Assembly (NCBI RefSeq): GCF_947504215.1
Contig: NZ_CANNGO010000010.1
Location: 1 to 64,000 of the forward strand
Source of the DNA: an uncultured Ruegeria sp.
GTDB lineage: Bacteria; Pseudomonadota; Alphaproteobacteria; Rhodobacterales; Rhodobacteraceae
Reading direction: 5' to 3'
DNA: 64,000 bases
The notes beneath the pieces are model-generated. The model saw nothing but the letters and a program-made list of their open reading frames with translations. It did no database searches and was not told the origin of the DNA. The position numbers and the translations under genes were made by a program. Each line of letters begins with the position of its first letter. Within the stretch, counting starts at the first letter, position 1. Of the stretch, positions 47,463 through 55,624 are shown one piece after another.

Positions 47463-47493
47463 GATCGCAACGCGCCGGCGTTGCGTTGCGATC
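47463..47493. terminator. Stem-loop between gap and the permease gene
   Basis: Outer arms GATCGCAA / TTGCGATC with an inner CGC-GCCG-GCG hairpin, between two convergent genes. There is no T run, so it may be a bidirectional or factor-assisted end. Confidence 0.6.
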
Positions 47494-47506
47494 CGTTACC
47501 AAGCGC

Positions 47507-48937
47507 CTAGTGTTCTTTCGGCAGGCTGCCGGCCCCATGCCCGGACAGGCCGCCTGAAACCTCCTCGGTCGCCTCATCTGACAGCTCATCTGGCAAGACC
47601 AGGTTCAGTACGATGGCGATTAATGCCGCGGGAAGCAGGCCGCTTTTCATCAGAATGCCCAGTGTATCGGGCAAGTGTTGCACGGCATCCGGTTCAAGCT
47701 GCAACCCAAACCCGATGGACAGTGAAATAGCAAAGATCACCATATTGCGCCGGTTCCAGTCGACATCGGACAGCATTGAAACACCGGCTGCTACAACCAT
47801 TCCGAACATGACGATGACACCGCCGCCCAACACTTCGATCGGAACGGTTCGGATGATCGCGCCCACTTTTGGGACAAGGCCGCAAAGGATCAGGAACAAA
47901 GCGCCGATTGTCACGACATGTCGGCTCATGACACCGGTCATGGCGATCAGGCCGACATTCTGGCTGAAGGATGTGTTGGGCAAGCCGCCGAACACACCGG
48001 CAAGCGCCGAGCCAAAACCGTCGGCATAGGTCGCACCGGAAATCTCGTCATCCGTCGCCTCGCGCCCGGCCCCGCCCTTGGTGACACCGGACACGTCGCC
48101 AACTGTTTCAATGGCAGATACGAATGCCATCAGACAAAACCCAATGACGGCCGCAAATGAGAATTCGAACCCGTATTTGAACGGCACCGGCAGGGCGAAG
48201 GCCGAGGCCCGGCTCCAACTGGTTCCGATGGCTTCAAATGTCACCATGCCAACCATCAGGGCGTAGACGTAACCAACGACCAGGCCGATCAGAACAGCAG
48301 AAACTGAAAGCATCCCGCGGGTAAAGAACTTGAGCCCCAGTGTAACGACCACGACAACCATTGCGGCTGACCAGTTCAACATGGACCCATATTCCGGCGT
48401 TCCGATGGCAGGCACCCCGCCTGCCGCATATTGGATGCCGACCTTAACCAATGCCAGACCAATCATCGTGACAACAAGGCCGGTCACAAGCGGTGGCAAT
48501 GCAAATCGGATCTTGCCGATGACGGCCCCCAGACAGGCATGAAACACGCCACCAACGATCACGCCACCAAACAATGCGGCCAATCCGTCGACACCCTTCC
48601 CCGCAACAAGCGGAATCATGATCGGCAGAAAGGCAAAGCTTGTGCCCTGAACAATGGGCAGTGCTGCTCCAACCGGCCCCAATGTGATTGTTTGCAACAA
48701 GGTTGCAACGCCTGCAAACAGCATCGACATCTGGATCAGGTACAGAAGTTCAGGAAAATCGGGCGAGTTTGATCCGAATCCGAACCCGGCGGCCCCAGCG
48801 ACAATGATCGCGGGTGTCACATTCGAAACGAACATCGCCAGCACGTGCTGGATGCCCAGCGGGATGGCTTTGTGCAAGGCCGGGGTATAATTCGGATCCC
48901 GAAGCTGTTCGGGCGTTCCTATGGAAGTTTCAGCCAT
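47507..48937 (-). CDS. Nucleobase:cation symporter-2 family permease (purine/urate type)
   Basis: A 476-residue membrane protein with about 14 predicted helices and the NCS2 signature around GLPNTSFSQNVGLIAMTGVMSR. By context it probably takes up xanthine, urate or uracil. A GAGAGGAC site precedes the ATG. It follows allA on the same strand by 42 bases, so it is co-transcribed with allA and the PuuE-UraD gene. Confidence 0.9.
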   Translation of the reverse strand: MAETSIGTPEQLRDPNYTPALHKAIPLGIQHVLAMFVSNVTPAIIVAGAAGFGFGSNSPDFPELLYLIQMSMLFAGVATLLQTITLGPVGAALPIVQGTSFAFLPIMIPLVAGKGVDGLAALFGGVIVGGVFHACLGAVIGKIRFALPPLVTGLVVTMIGLALVKVGIQYAAGGVPAIGTPEYGSMLNWSAAMVVVVVTLGLKFFTRGMLSVSAVLIGLVVGYVYALMVGMVTFEAIGTSWSRASAFALPVPFKYGFEFSFAAVIGFCLMAFVSAIETVGDVSGVTKGGAGREATDDEISGATYADGFGSALAGVFGGLPNTSFSQNVGLIAMTGVMSRHVVTIGALFLILCGLVPKVGAIIRTVPIEVLGGGVIVMFGMVVAAGVSMLSDVDWNRRNMVIFAISLSIGFGLQLEPDAVQHLPDTLGILMKSGLLPAALIAIVLNLVLPDELSDEATEEVSGGLSGHGAGSLPKEH

Positions 48938-48979
48938 GAGTACTGTCCTCTCTGTCAGAGTTCACGGGGGTATCGCCAC

Positions 48980-49486
48980 TTATCCTGCGGCTTCATTGGG
49001 TTCTGCTACGACCTGGTAGGGCGTATCAAACCAGTATTCTTCAAGGTTTGTGCCTTCGCCAATTCTGTCGACAACAGCAAACAGGCCTGGGCTGTGAAGC
49101 GGCGTCAACACGCCATGCCAAACACCACGGTGATAGTTCACCGCCTGGCCCGACTTGGTCAGAAATGCGCAGGGTTGGCCGGGTATGCCTTGCTCATCCA
49201 GTGCCACGATGACCAAAAATGGGTTCTCGGTCATGGGAATGAAGGCCTGGCTGCCCTCGGGGTGACGTTCGACCATATCAAGGCGGTAGGGCAAACTGCG
49301 CGGATTGGCGTCGAACAGGCTTATCCCAGCGCGACCTTCTGCAAAGCTCATTCTCGCGCGATCATGGTAGCGCCCGCATTGGCCTTGATTGATGATTTTG
49401 TCCGGGGTGCCGGACACTTCAATCAGATCTCCAAAAGGCGCAAAGGCGTTTGCAGAAATCGGTTCGGTCACGATTTGACGGCTCAT
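48980..49486 (-). CDS. allA: Ureidoglycolate lyase
   Basis: A 168-residue cupin-like enzyme that splits (S)-ureidoglycolate into glyoxylate and urea. The NAFAPFGDLIEVSG start and the NYHRGVWHGVLTPL segment are typical of AllA. It overlaps the PuuE-UraD stop codon by 4 bases (ATGA), so it is translationally coupled with it. Confidence 0.95.
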   Translation of the reverse strand: MSRQIVTEPISANAFAPFGDLIEVSGTPDKIINQGQCGRYHDRARMSFAEGRAGISLFDANPRSLPYRLDMVERHPEGSQAFIPMTENPFLVIVALDEQGIPGQPCAFLTKSGQAVNYHRGVWHGVLTPLHSPGLFAVVDRIGEGTNLEEYWFDTPYQVVAEPNEAAG

Positions 49487-50901
49487 GACGGCAAAATATC
49501 CCGCAGCCGGAATTCAGCGATCCGTTCGACCTGACGGCAGGCTTCGGCGAATTCAGTGGTCCGATCTTGGTCGATGCGGCGTTGGAACGCCTGAAGGATC
49601 GAGGCTTTGTCATGATCCCGAACGGCAATGATAAAGGGAAATCCAAACTTTGCTGTATAGCGCTGGTTCAAATCGGTGAACGTCGCGCGTTCGTCATCTG
49701 TCAGCGCATCCAATCCGGCTGATGCCTGTTCTAAGGTACTTTCGCTGGTCAATCGCTTGGCCTGTGCCAGTTTGCCTGCCAAGTCAGGATGAGCCGTCAA
49801 CACGCCCAGTCTTTCGTCTTCGGATGCCGACCGGAACATACGTGTAAGGGCGTTGTGTACCCCGCCTGCTGTGTCATGCGCGGGGCCTAGTTCGAGGTCA
49901 AAGGCACGCTCGGCAATCCAGGCTGAATGCTCAAATATCCCCCCGTAGTCGGCGACAAAATCCGAACGACTCACCTGTGACGGTTTGGGGTGTGTTTGTG
50001 GCGGGTGTGTCGCCGCCCAATGTTCGGCGACTTGAAGCCGCGTTGCGAACCATACATCTGAAAACCCGCGCGCATAGTCCAGAAAGCGCTTTAGCGCCAT
50101 CGCCCGGCCGGGGCGGCCAACAAGGCGGCAATGCAGCCCGATCGACAGCATCTTCGGGGCACCTTCTTCGCCTTCATTATACAGCGTATCAAAGCTGTCT
50201 TTGAGATAGGAAAAGAACTGATCGCCCGCATTGAATCCCTGTGGCGTGGCAAACCGCATGTCATTGCAATCCAATGTGTAGGGCACAATCAGCTGATCCC
50301 GACCACTCGTACGCGTCCAATAGGGCAAGTCATCGGCATAGGTATCGGCGATATAGGCAAACCCACCCTCTTCAGCCGCCAGCGTCACCGTGTTTTCCGA
50401 GCATCGACCGGTGTACCAGCCACGCGGAGGTTCACCGACAACTTCGGTGTGCAGGCGGATTGCCTCGGCAATTTGGGCACGCTCATCGTCTTTCGACATG
50501 TCCTTATGCTCGACCCATTTCAGGCCGTGGCTGGCGATTTCCCATCCTGCGGTCTTCATTGCATCGACCTGTTCAGGCGACCGGGCCAAGGCCGTCGCCA
50601 CGCCATAAACAGTAATCGGCAGATCCTTCATCAGACGATGAAGCCGCCAGAATCCGGCGCGCGCGCCATATTCATAGATCGATTCCATGTTCAGATGACG
50701 TTGCTCGGGCCATGGTGCGGCGCCGACGATTTCGGACAAAAACGCCTCGGATGCGGCATCACCATGCAGAACACAGTTTTCGCCACCCTCCTCATAGTTC
50801 AGCACGATCTGAACGGCGAGCTTTGCGCCACCCGGCCATTGCGCATCCGGCGGATTGGCGCCATATCCGATCATGTCGCGCGGGTAACGAGAAGGCTGCA
50901 T
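49483..50901 (-). CDS. puuE: Fusion of allantoinase PuuE and OHCU decarboxylase UraD
   Basis: A 472-residue bifunctional protein. Residues about 1-305 form the PuuE type allantoinase domain (polysaccharide-deacetylase-like, YTGRCSENT segment, CxHxRLVGRPGR), which opens (S)-allantoin to allantoate. Residues about 315-472 form UraD (YGGIFEHSAWIAERAF), which decarboxylates 2-oxo-4-hydroxy-4-carboxy-5-ureidoimidazoline. The order of action is UraD then PuuE. I place the start at the ATG at 50901; the longer frame adds 23 residues without family sequence. AAAGGACG lies upstream. Confidence 0.93.
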   Translation of the reverse strand: MQPSRYPRDMIGYGANPPDAQWPGGAKLAVQIVLNYEEGGENCVLHGDAASEAFLSEIVGAAPWPEQRHLNMESIYEYGARAGFWRLHRLMKDLPITVYGVATALARSPEQVDAMKTAGWEIASHGLKWVEHKDMSKDDERAQIAEAIRLHTEVVGEPPRGWYTGRCSENTVTLAAEEGGFAYIADTYADDLPYWTRTSGRDQLIVPYTLDCNDMRFATPQGFNAGDQFFSYLKDSFDTLYNEGEEGAPKMLSIGLHCRLVGRPGRAMALKRFLDYARGFSDVWFATRLQVAEHWAATHPPQTHPKPSQVSRSDFVADYGGIFEHSAWIAERAFDLELGPAHDTAGGVHNALTRMFRSASEDERLGVLTAHPDLAGKLAQAKRLTSESTLEQASAGLDALTDDERATFTDLNQRYTAKFGFPFIIAVRDHDKASILQAFQRRIDQDRTTEFAEACRQVERIAEFRLRDILPS

Positions 50902-51071
50902 CGCGGTTTTCGTCCTTTCTTTCGTCCGTTGGTTACTGCCATAGCGCAGAAACCCGGGAAGGATTATCAAATCAATCCGAACAGTGTTTCGGGTTCTTTC
51001 GGCATTTCAACAGTTTTGATGTTTGCCCCACACTGTGGCAAAGGAAAATACATAGCTATTAGGAGGCCACC

Positions 51072-51428
51072 GTGGCAGGATTTCTGACGACCCATGTTCT
51101 GGACACCGCCCGAGGTTGCCCGGCAGGGGGCATGAAAATCGTACTTTACAAAGTAACCGGCAATTCCCACCGGAAACTTGTAGAGATGCAGACCAATGCG
51201 GATGGCCGCACCAATAGACCAATATTTCCGCAGGAAGATTTCAAGACAGGCACCTACGAGCTGATTTTCTACGCCGGAGACTATCTTCGTGCTTCGGGTC
51301 AATCCGGAGAAGAACCGTTGTTTTTGGACCAGATCCCCATTCGATTTGGTATGTCGGATGCCGAGGCGCACTACCATGTACCCCTATTGCTTTCGCCATA
51401 CGGATATTCGACCTATCGCGGTAGCTAA
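51072..51428 (+). CDS. uraH: 5-hydroxyisourate hydrolase (transthyretin-like)
   Basis: A 118-residue protein that hydrolyses 5-hydroxyisourate to OHCU. LTTHVLDTARGCPAGG at the N terminus and the C-terminal YRGS tetrapeptide are family hallmarks. The start is GTG with AGGAGG 5 bases upstream. It is divergent from the PuuE-UraD gene and ends 4 bases before the convergent LysR gene. Confidence 0.97.
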   Translation: MAGFLTTHVLDTARGCPAGGMKIVLYKVTGNSHRKLVEMQTNADGRTNRPIFPQEDFKTGTYELIFYAGDYLRASGQSGEEPLFLDQIPIRFGMSDAEAHYHVPLLLSPYGYSTYRGS

Positions 51429-51432
51429 GGTT

Positions 51433-52347
51433 TCAAGCACCCGACGGGCTGACCACCTTTTGGATCAGCTCGATCATGAAATTCATAAACAGCCGGGCCT
51501 TGGGGTCTTGATGGCGGCGATGGGTATACAGGCACGCCATTTGCACCGGCACAGGCGGAGATTGCGGCGCGACAGGGATCAGGTCGCCGGCTTTTAGATG
51601 GTCTGCGACCTCGAACACCGGTTTCAGGGCGATGCCCTGGCCTGACAGGGCCCAATCCGTCAGCACATCCCCATCATCACATTCAAAGCGCCCCGAAACC
51701 GCAAACCTCTTGGGCCCTTCAGGCGTTTCCAGCATCCATTGAAACTCTGCCGCCCCTGGAAACCTCAGGTTCAGGCATTCATGCTTGCCTGAGATCAGAT
51801 CGGCGCCGGTCTGCGGCATGCCGTGCCGTTTCACATAGTCTGGCGCAGCACACAGCACCCGCTGGCAATCGGCAATCTTGCGAATGCGCAGCGTGCTGTC
51901 TTCGGGCTGGCCGATGAAAAACGCCAAATCCAACCCTTCGGTCGTCAGGTCCACCGATCGGTCGGTCAGCCGTAGTCGCACGTCAATCTCAGGATAAAGC
52001 GCCAGAAAATCAGGTACGTGAGGCGCCAGAAGACGACGCCCAACGCCAAACGGAGCCGCCACAAACAAAGAGCCGCGCGGCGCTTCGGTCAGATGCACCA
52101 CTTTCGCCTCGGCCTCGTCCACCGCATCCAGAACCGATACGGCGCCGGGGTAAAACGCCCGTCCCTGTTCGGTCGGCGTCAGATTCCGGGTCGTGCGCTG
52201 GAACAGCCGAACACTCAGATGATCCTCAAGCTGTGATATCCTTGCCGAGGTGACGGCAGGCGAAATACGCAGGTCGCGGCCAGCCGCAGACATGCTGCCC
52301 AGATCGTAGACCCTGACGAAGGTGCGGATGTTATCTAGATAGGACAT
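51433..52347 (-). CDS. LysR-type transcriptional regulator
   Basis: A 304-residue regulator. The N-terminal winged helix-turn-helix (MSAAGRDLRISPAVTSARIS, about residues 18-37) is followed by the effector-binding domain. The start is the ATG at 52347; the frame extends 94 codons upstream but that part is not family sequence. It is divergent from puuD and convergent with uraH, so it is a candidate regulator of urate catabolism; that is inference from position. Confidence 0.9.
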   Translation of the reverse strand: MSYLDNIRTFVRVYDLGSMSAAGRDLRISPAVTSARISQLEDHLSVRLFQRTTRNLTPTEQGRAFYPGAVSVLDAVDEAEAKVVHLTEAPRGSLFVAAPFGVGRRLLAPHVPDFLALYPEIDVRLRLTDRSVDLTTEGLDLAFFIGQPEDSTLRIRKIADCQRVLCAAPDYVKRHGMPQTGADLISGKHECLNLRFPGAAEFQWMLETPEGPKRFAVSGRFECDDGDVLTDWALSGQGIALKPVFEVADHLKAGDLIPVAPQSPPVPVQMACLYTHRRHQDPKARLFMNFMIELIQKVVSPSGA

Positions 52348-52370
52348 CTTTTCGTTTTTTTTGATACAGT

Positions 52371-52400
52371 TTGACAATTTACGGGAATACCGAACAAATA
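52371..52400 (+). promoter_or_regulatory. Predicted puuD promoter
   Basis: A TTGACA -35-like hexamer at 52371-52376, with an 18-base spacer to a weak CAAATA -10-like hexamer, in the 96-base divergent gap between the LysR gene and puuD. Read by eye only. Confidence 0.4.
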
Positions 52401-52443
52401 CGCGCTTGCCTAGTGTGGCGGCACGCAATCGGAGACCACTTGA

Positions 52444-53667
52444 ATGTATGACTTCGCCGTGTTCTGGGACTGGATGGCCTTTGCCGTGCGCTGGTTGCAC
52501 GTCATCACGGCCATCGCATGGATCGGATCGTCCTTTTATTTCATCGCATTGGACCTTGGTCTGAACCGCGACATCCCCGGGCCTGCGGATGGCGAGGAAT
52601 GGCAAGTCCATGGTGGTGGGTTTTATCACATCCAGAAGTACCTAGTGGCACCCGAACGGATGCCCGAACACCTGACATGGTTCAAATGGGAAAGCTACGC
52701 CACATGGCTCAGCGGGGCGGCGTTGCTAATGATCGTCTACTGGGTTGGCGGCGAGCTTTACCTGATCGACGCTCAGAAAGCCGACCTCGCGTTGTGGCAA
52801 GGCATCCTGATTTCTGCGGCCTCTCTGACGGTGGGTTGGCTGGTCTATGATTTTCTGTGCAAATCCGGATTGGGTGAGCGTCCTACGCTGTTGATGGTGC
52901 TGCTGTTCGTACTGCTAGTTGCGATGGGTTGGGGCTATAATCAGATCTTCACCGGTCGGGCCATGATGCTGCATCTGGGTGCGTTTACGGCCACGATCAT
53001 GACGGCCAATGTGTTCTTCATCATCATGCCAAACCAGCGGATCGTTGTGGATGACCTCAAGAATGGGCGCACACCAGACCCAAAATACGGCAAGATCGCC
53101 AAGCTGCGATCGACTCATAACAACTACCTGACGCTGCCAGTCGTGTTCCTGATGCTGTCGAACCATTACCCGCTGGCCTTCGCGACTCAATACAACTGGA
53201 TCATAGCCGCGCTGGTGTTCCTGATGGGGGTCACTATCCGGCACTATTTCAACACCCGCCACGCCCGCGGCGGCAACCCGACCTGGACATGGCTGGTTAC
53301 AGCGCTTTTGTTCATAGCAATCATGTGGCTGTCGACGGCGCCGATGTACAAACCACTGGAAGAAGCCGAAGCACAACCGCTGACGCCGTTTGAACAACGC
53401 TTCGCCTCAGCCGATGGTTTCGAAGAAGCACATGATGTCGTGTTGGGGCGCTGTTCCATGTGCCATGCGCGCGAGCCGGTTTGGGAAGGCATCCTGTGGG
53501 CACCCAAAGGTGTCTTGCTGGAAACCGAGGCGGACATTGCCAGAAATGCAAAGCAAATCTATTTGCAAGCTGGCGTCAGTCACGCAATGCCCCCTGCCAA
53601 TGTTACGTATATGGAACCAGAGGATCGCGACGCCATCATAAGGTGGGTCCGAAACGCCGGATTATAG
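52444..53667 (+). CDS. puuD: Urate hydroxylase PuuD
   Basis: A 407-residue membrane enzyme that converts urate to 5-hydroxyisourate. The N-terminal part holds about eight membrane helices. The C terminus is a cytochrome c domain with the heme-binding CSMCH at residues 337-341. GGAG lies 9 bases upstream of the ATG. It lies next to the LysR gene and uraH, completing the urate-to-allantoin route with the UraD half of the fusion. Confidence 0.95.
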   Translation: MYDFAVFWDWMAFAVRWLHVITAIAWIGSSFYFIALDLGLNRDIPGPADGEEWQVHGGGFYHIQKYLVAPERMPEHLTWFKWESYATWLSGAALLMIVYWVGGELYLIDAQKADLALWQGILISAASLTVGWLVYDFLCKSGLGERPTLLMVLLFVLLVAMGWGYNQIFTGRAMMLHLGAFTATIMTANVFFIIMPNQRIVVDDLKNGRTPDPKYGKIAKLRSTHNNYLTLPVVFLMLSNHYPLAFATQYNWIIAALVFLMGVTIRHYFNTRHARGGNPTWTWLVTALLFIAIMWLSTAPMYKPLEEAEAQPLTPFEQRFASADGFEEAHDVVLGRCSMCHAREPVWEGILWAPKGVLLETEADIARNAKQIYLQAGVSHAMPPANVTYMEPEDRDAIIRWVRNAGL

Positions 53668-53674
53668 CGCGACC

Positions 53675-53731
53675 AAAGTTTCGGCCTAAAATGGGCCGGG
53701 GAAACTTTTAGACCCTTTCCCCGAAGGGTTT
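53675..53731 (+). terminator. Terminator region after puuD
   Basis: First stem AAAGTTTC / GAAACTTT (53675-53682, 53701-53708) with an inner GGCC/GGCC pairing, followed by a short T run. A second hairpin CCCTT / AAGGG (53713-53728) follows. It separates puuD from tamA. Confidence 0.7.
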
Positions 53732-53818
53732 CAGATGCTCTAACATAAGCTTAATGAGCTGCGATCACATCACAACGCGGCACAATTGATTTCGACTAGG
53801 GACAGTTGGAGCTATTTG

Positions 53819-55624
53819 ATGCAGGGGAGCACGCCGTCAGGCATTCTGAGATGCTGGATGATCGGAGCGGTAATGGCTCTCGCACCAACCTGCCTGGCTG
53901 CCCTGGAAACCACGCTTACGGCGCCAGGGGCACCAAAGGAGCTGGTCGAGCGACTAGAAGAGACATCTTCGGTTGCGACCGCCGAGAATCGCGGACTTGA
54001 TACGCCGCTGGAAATTCTGTCTGCTGCCTTGTCGGACTATCGCACCTTGGTACAGATTTTGTACGATGAAGGGTATTTCAGCCCCGTCGTCAGCATCAAG
54101 CTCGACGGTCAGGAGGCTGCTGAGCTTAGCTCGCTCAGCGTTCCCTCACAAATCAATCGTGCGGTCATCACCATCGAAACCGGTCCGACATTCAAATTCG
54201 GAACTGCCACGATCCAACCATTGGCCCCAAACACCGAACTGCCCGAGCAGTTTGCGCCCGGCAAACTAGCAACGACAGGTGCCATTCAAGAAGCCGCATC
54301 TGCGGGTGTTCAGGGTTGGAGGGACGCAGGTCACGCCAAGGCAAGTGTGGCCGGGCAAAAGGTCATCGCGCGCCACGCGCAGGCGCAGCTTGACGCGCAA
54401 ATCAACCTTGATCCCGATCGCAGACTGACCTTTGGCAGGATGTTCATCGATGGCGACACGGATGTCCGTCACCGTTCAATCGAAAAGATCGCTGGATTTC
54501 CCAGCGGCGAAGTGTACTCGCCCGCACAGATCCAGAAAGTTGGCACCCGGCTTCGCCGGACCGGGACATTCAACGTGGTGTCTTTGCAAGAAAGGGAAAC
54601 TGCGAACCCGGACGGCACCCTGGATTTCGATGCAACGTTTGAAGATCTGCCCAAGCGCCGTCTGACTTTTGGTGTCGAGCTCGCGTCGCGCGATGGCGTC
54701 GATGTCACCGCAACCTGGACCCATCGCAACATGTTCAAGCGGGCCGAGCGGTTACGCTTTGAGGCTGCTGTGCGCAACATTGGCGGAGCCGAGGATATAG
54801 ATGGCCGGATCGGTCTGAGACTGGATCAACCCGACCGTCTGGGGCCCGATGACGCCACATTCTGGAGCACGTTGCTAGAGCGGCGCAACACGGAAAACTA
54901 CGACGTTACAGTGGCATCGCTGGCCTATGGTGCACGCCGTACGTTTTCAGATCAACTTTACGCCGAAGCATCGGCCGGTTTCCAGTGGTCTGATGCAGAT
55001 GACGCCTATGGCAACGGGCGTAAATTTCGGTACTTCATCCTGCCCTTCCGTTCGGAATGGGACAAACGCGACAGCAAGATCAGCGCCACCCGTGGTTTCT
55101 ATCTGGACTCGCAGGTGATGCCGTTTGTGGGCTTTTCCGGTTCAGACACCGGTCTCAGGCTATATTTTGATGGTCGCGCCTATACCAGTTTTGGAACAGC
55201 TGGGAATTTGGTTCTGGCCGGACGGGTTCAGTTGGGGTCCGTTATTGGTCCGCCTGCAGATGGCGTCACACCAGACTTTCTGTTCTTTTCCGGTGGTGCC
55301 GGAACAGTACGCGGACAACCGTTTGAGAGCCTCGGGATTCCGGTGGGTACTGGGACTGCCGGCGGTAAATCCTTTCTTGGGTTTTCCGGTGAAGTACGCG
55401 GCAGGGTCACCGAAAGCCTGTCGTTGGTCGGGTTTTATGACTACGGTATCGTGGATACATCGTCATTTGTTGGCAGTGGAGCAGAAGATCACGCCGGCGC
55501 AGGGATTGGCGTAAGATATGATCTGGGTGGATTTGGCCCACTGCGCCTTGACCTTGCCGTTCCCGTTCAGGGCGACACCGGAGACGGCCTGCAGTTCTAT
55601 ATCGGCATTGGACAGGCATTTTGA
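53819..55624 (+). CDS. tamA: Autotransporter assembly outer-membrane protein TamA
   Basis: A 601-residue outer-membrane protein of the BamA/Omp85 family. A signal peptide (residues 1-28) is followed by POTRA-like domains (about 35-250) and a C-terminal 16-strand barrel with GGAGTVRGQPFESLG, the loop-6 V/IRGY-type motif. I place the start at the ATG at 53819, with GGAG upstream; a TTG at 53786 would add eleven residues. It overlaps tamB, its partner, by 4 bases. Confidence 0.92.
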   Translation: MQGSTPSGILRCWMIGAVMALAPTCLAALETTLTAPGAPKELVERLEETSSVATAENRGLDTPLEILSAALSDYRTLVQILYDEGYFSPVVSIKLDGQEAAELSSLSVPSQINRAVITIETGPTFKFGTATIQPLAPNTELPEQFAPGKLATTGAIQEAASAGVQGWRDAGHAKASVAGQKVIARHAQAQLDAQINLDPDRRLTFGRMFIDGDTDVRHRSIEKIAGFPSGEVYSPAQIQKVGTRLRRTGTFNVVSLQERETANPDGTLDFDATFEDLPKRRLTFGVELASRDGVDVTATWTHRNMFKRAERLRFEAAVRNIGGAEDIDGRIGLRLDQPDRLGPDDATFWSTLLERRNTENYDVTVASLAYGARRTFSDQLYAEASAGFQWSDADDAYGNGRKFRYFILPFRSEWDKRDSKISATRGFYLDSQVMPFVGFSGSDTGLRLYFDGRAYTSFGTAGNLVLAGRVQLGSVIGPPADGVTPDFLFFSGGAGTVRGQPFESLGIPVGTGTAGGKSFLGFSGEVRGRVTESLSLVGFYDYGIVDTSSFVGSGAEDHAGAGIGVRYDLGGFGPLRLDLAVPVQGDTGDGLQFYIGIGQAF

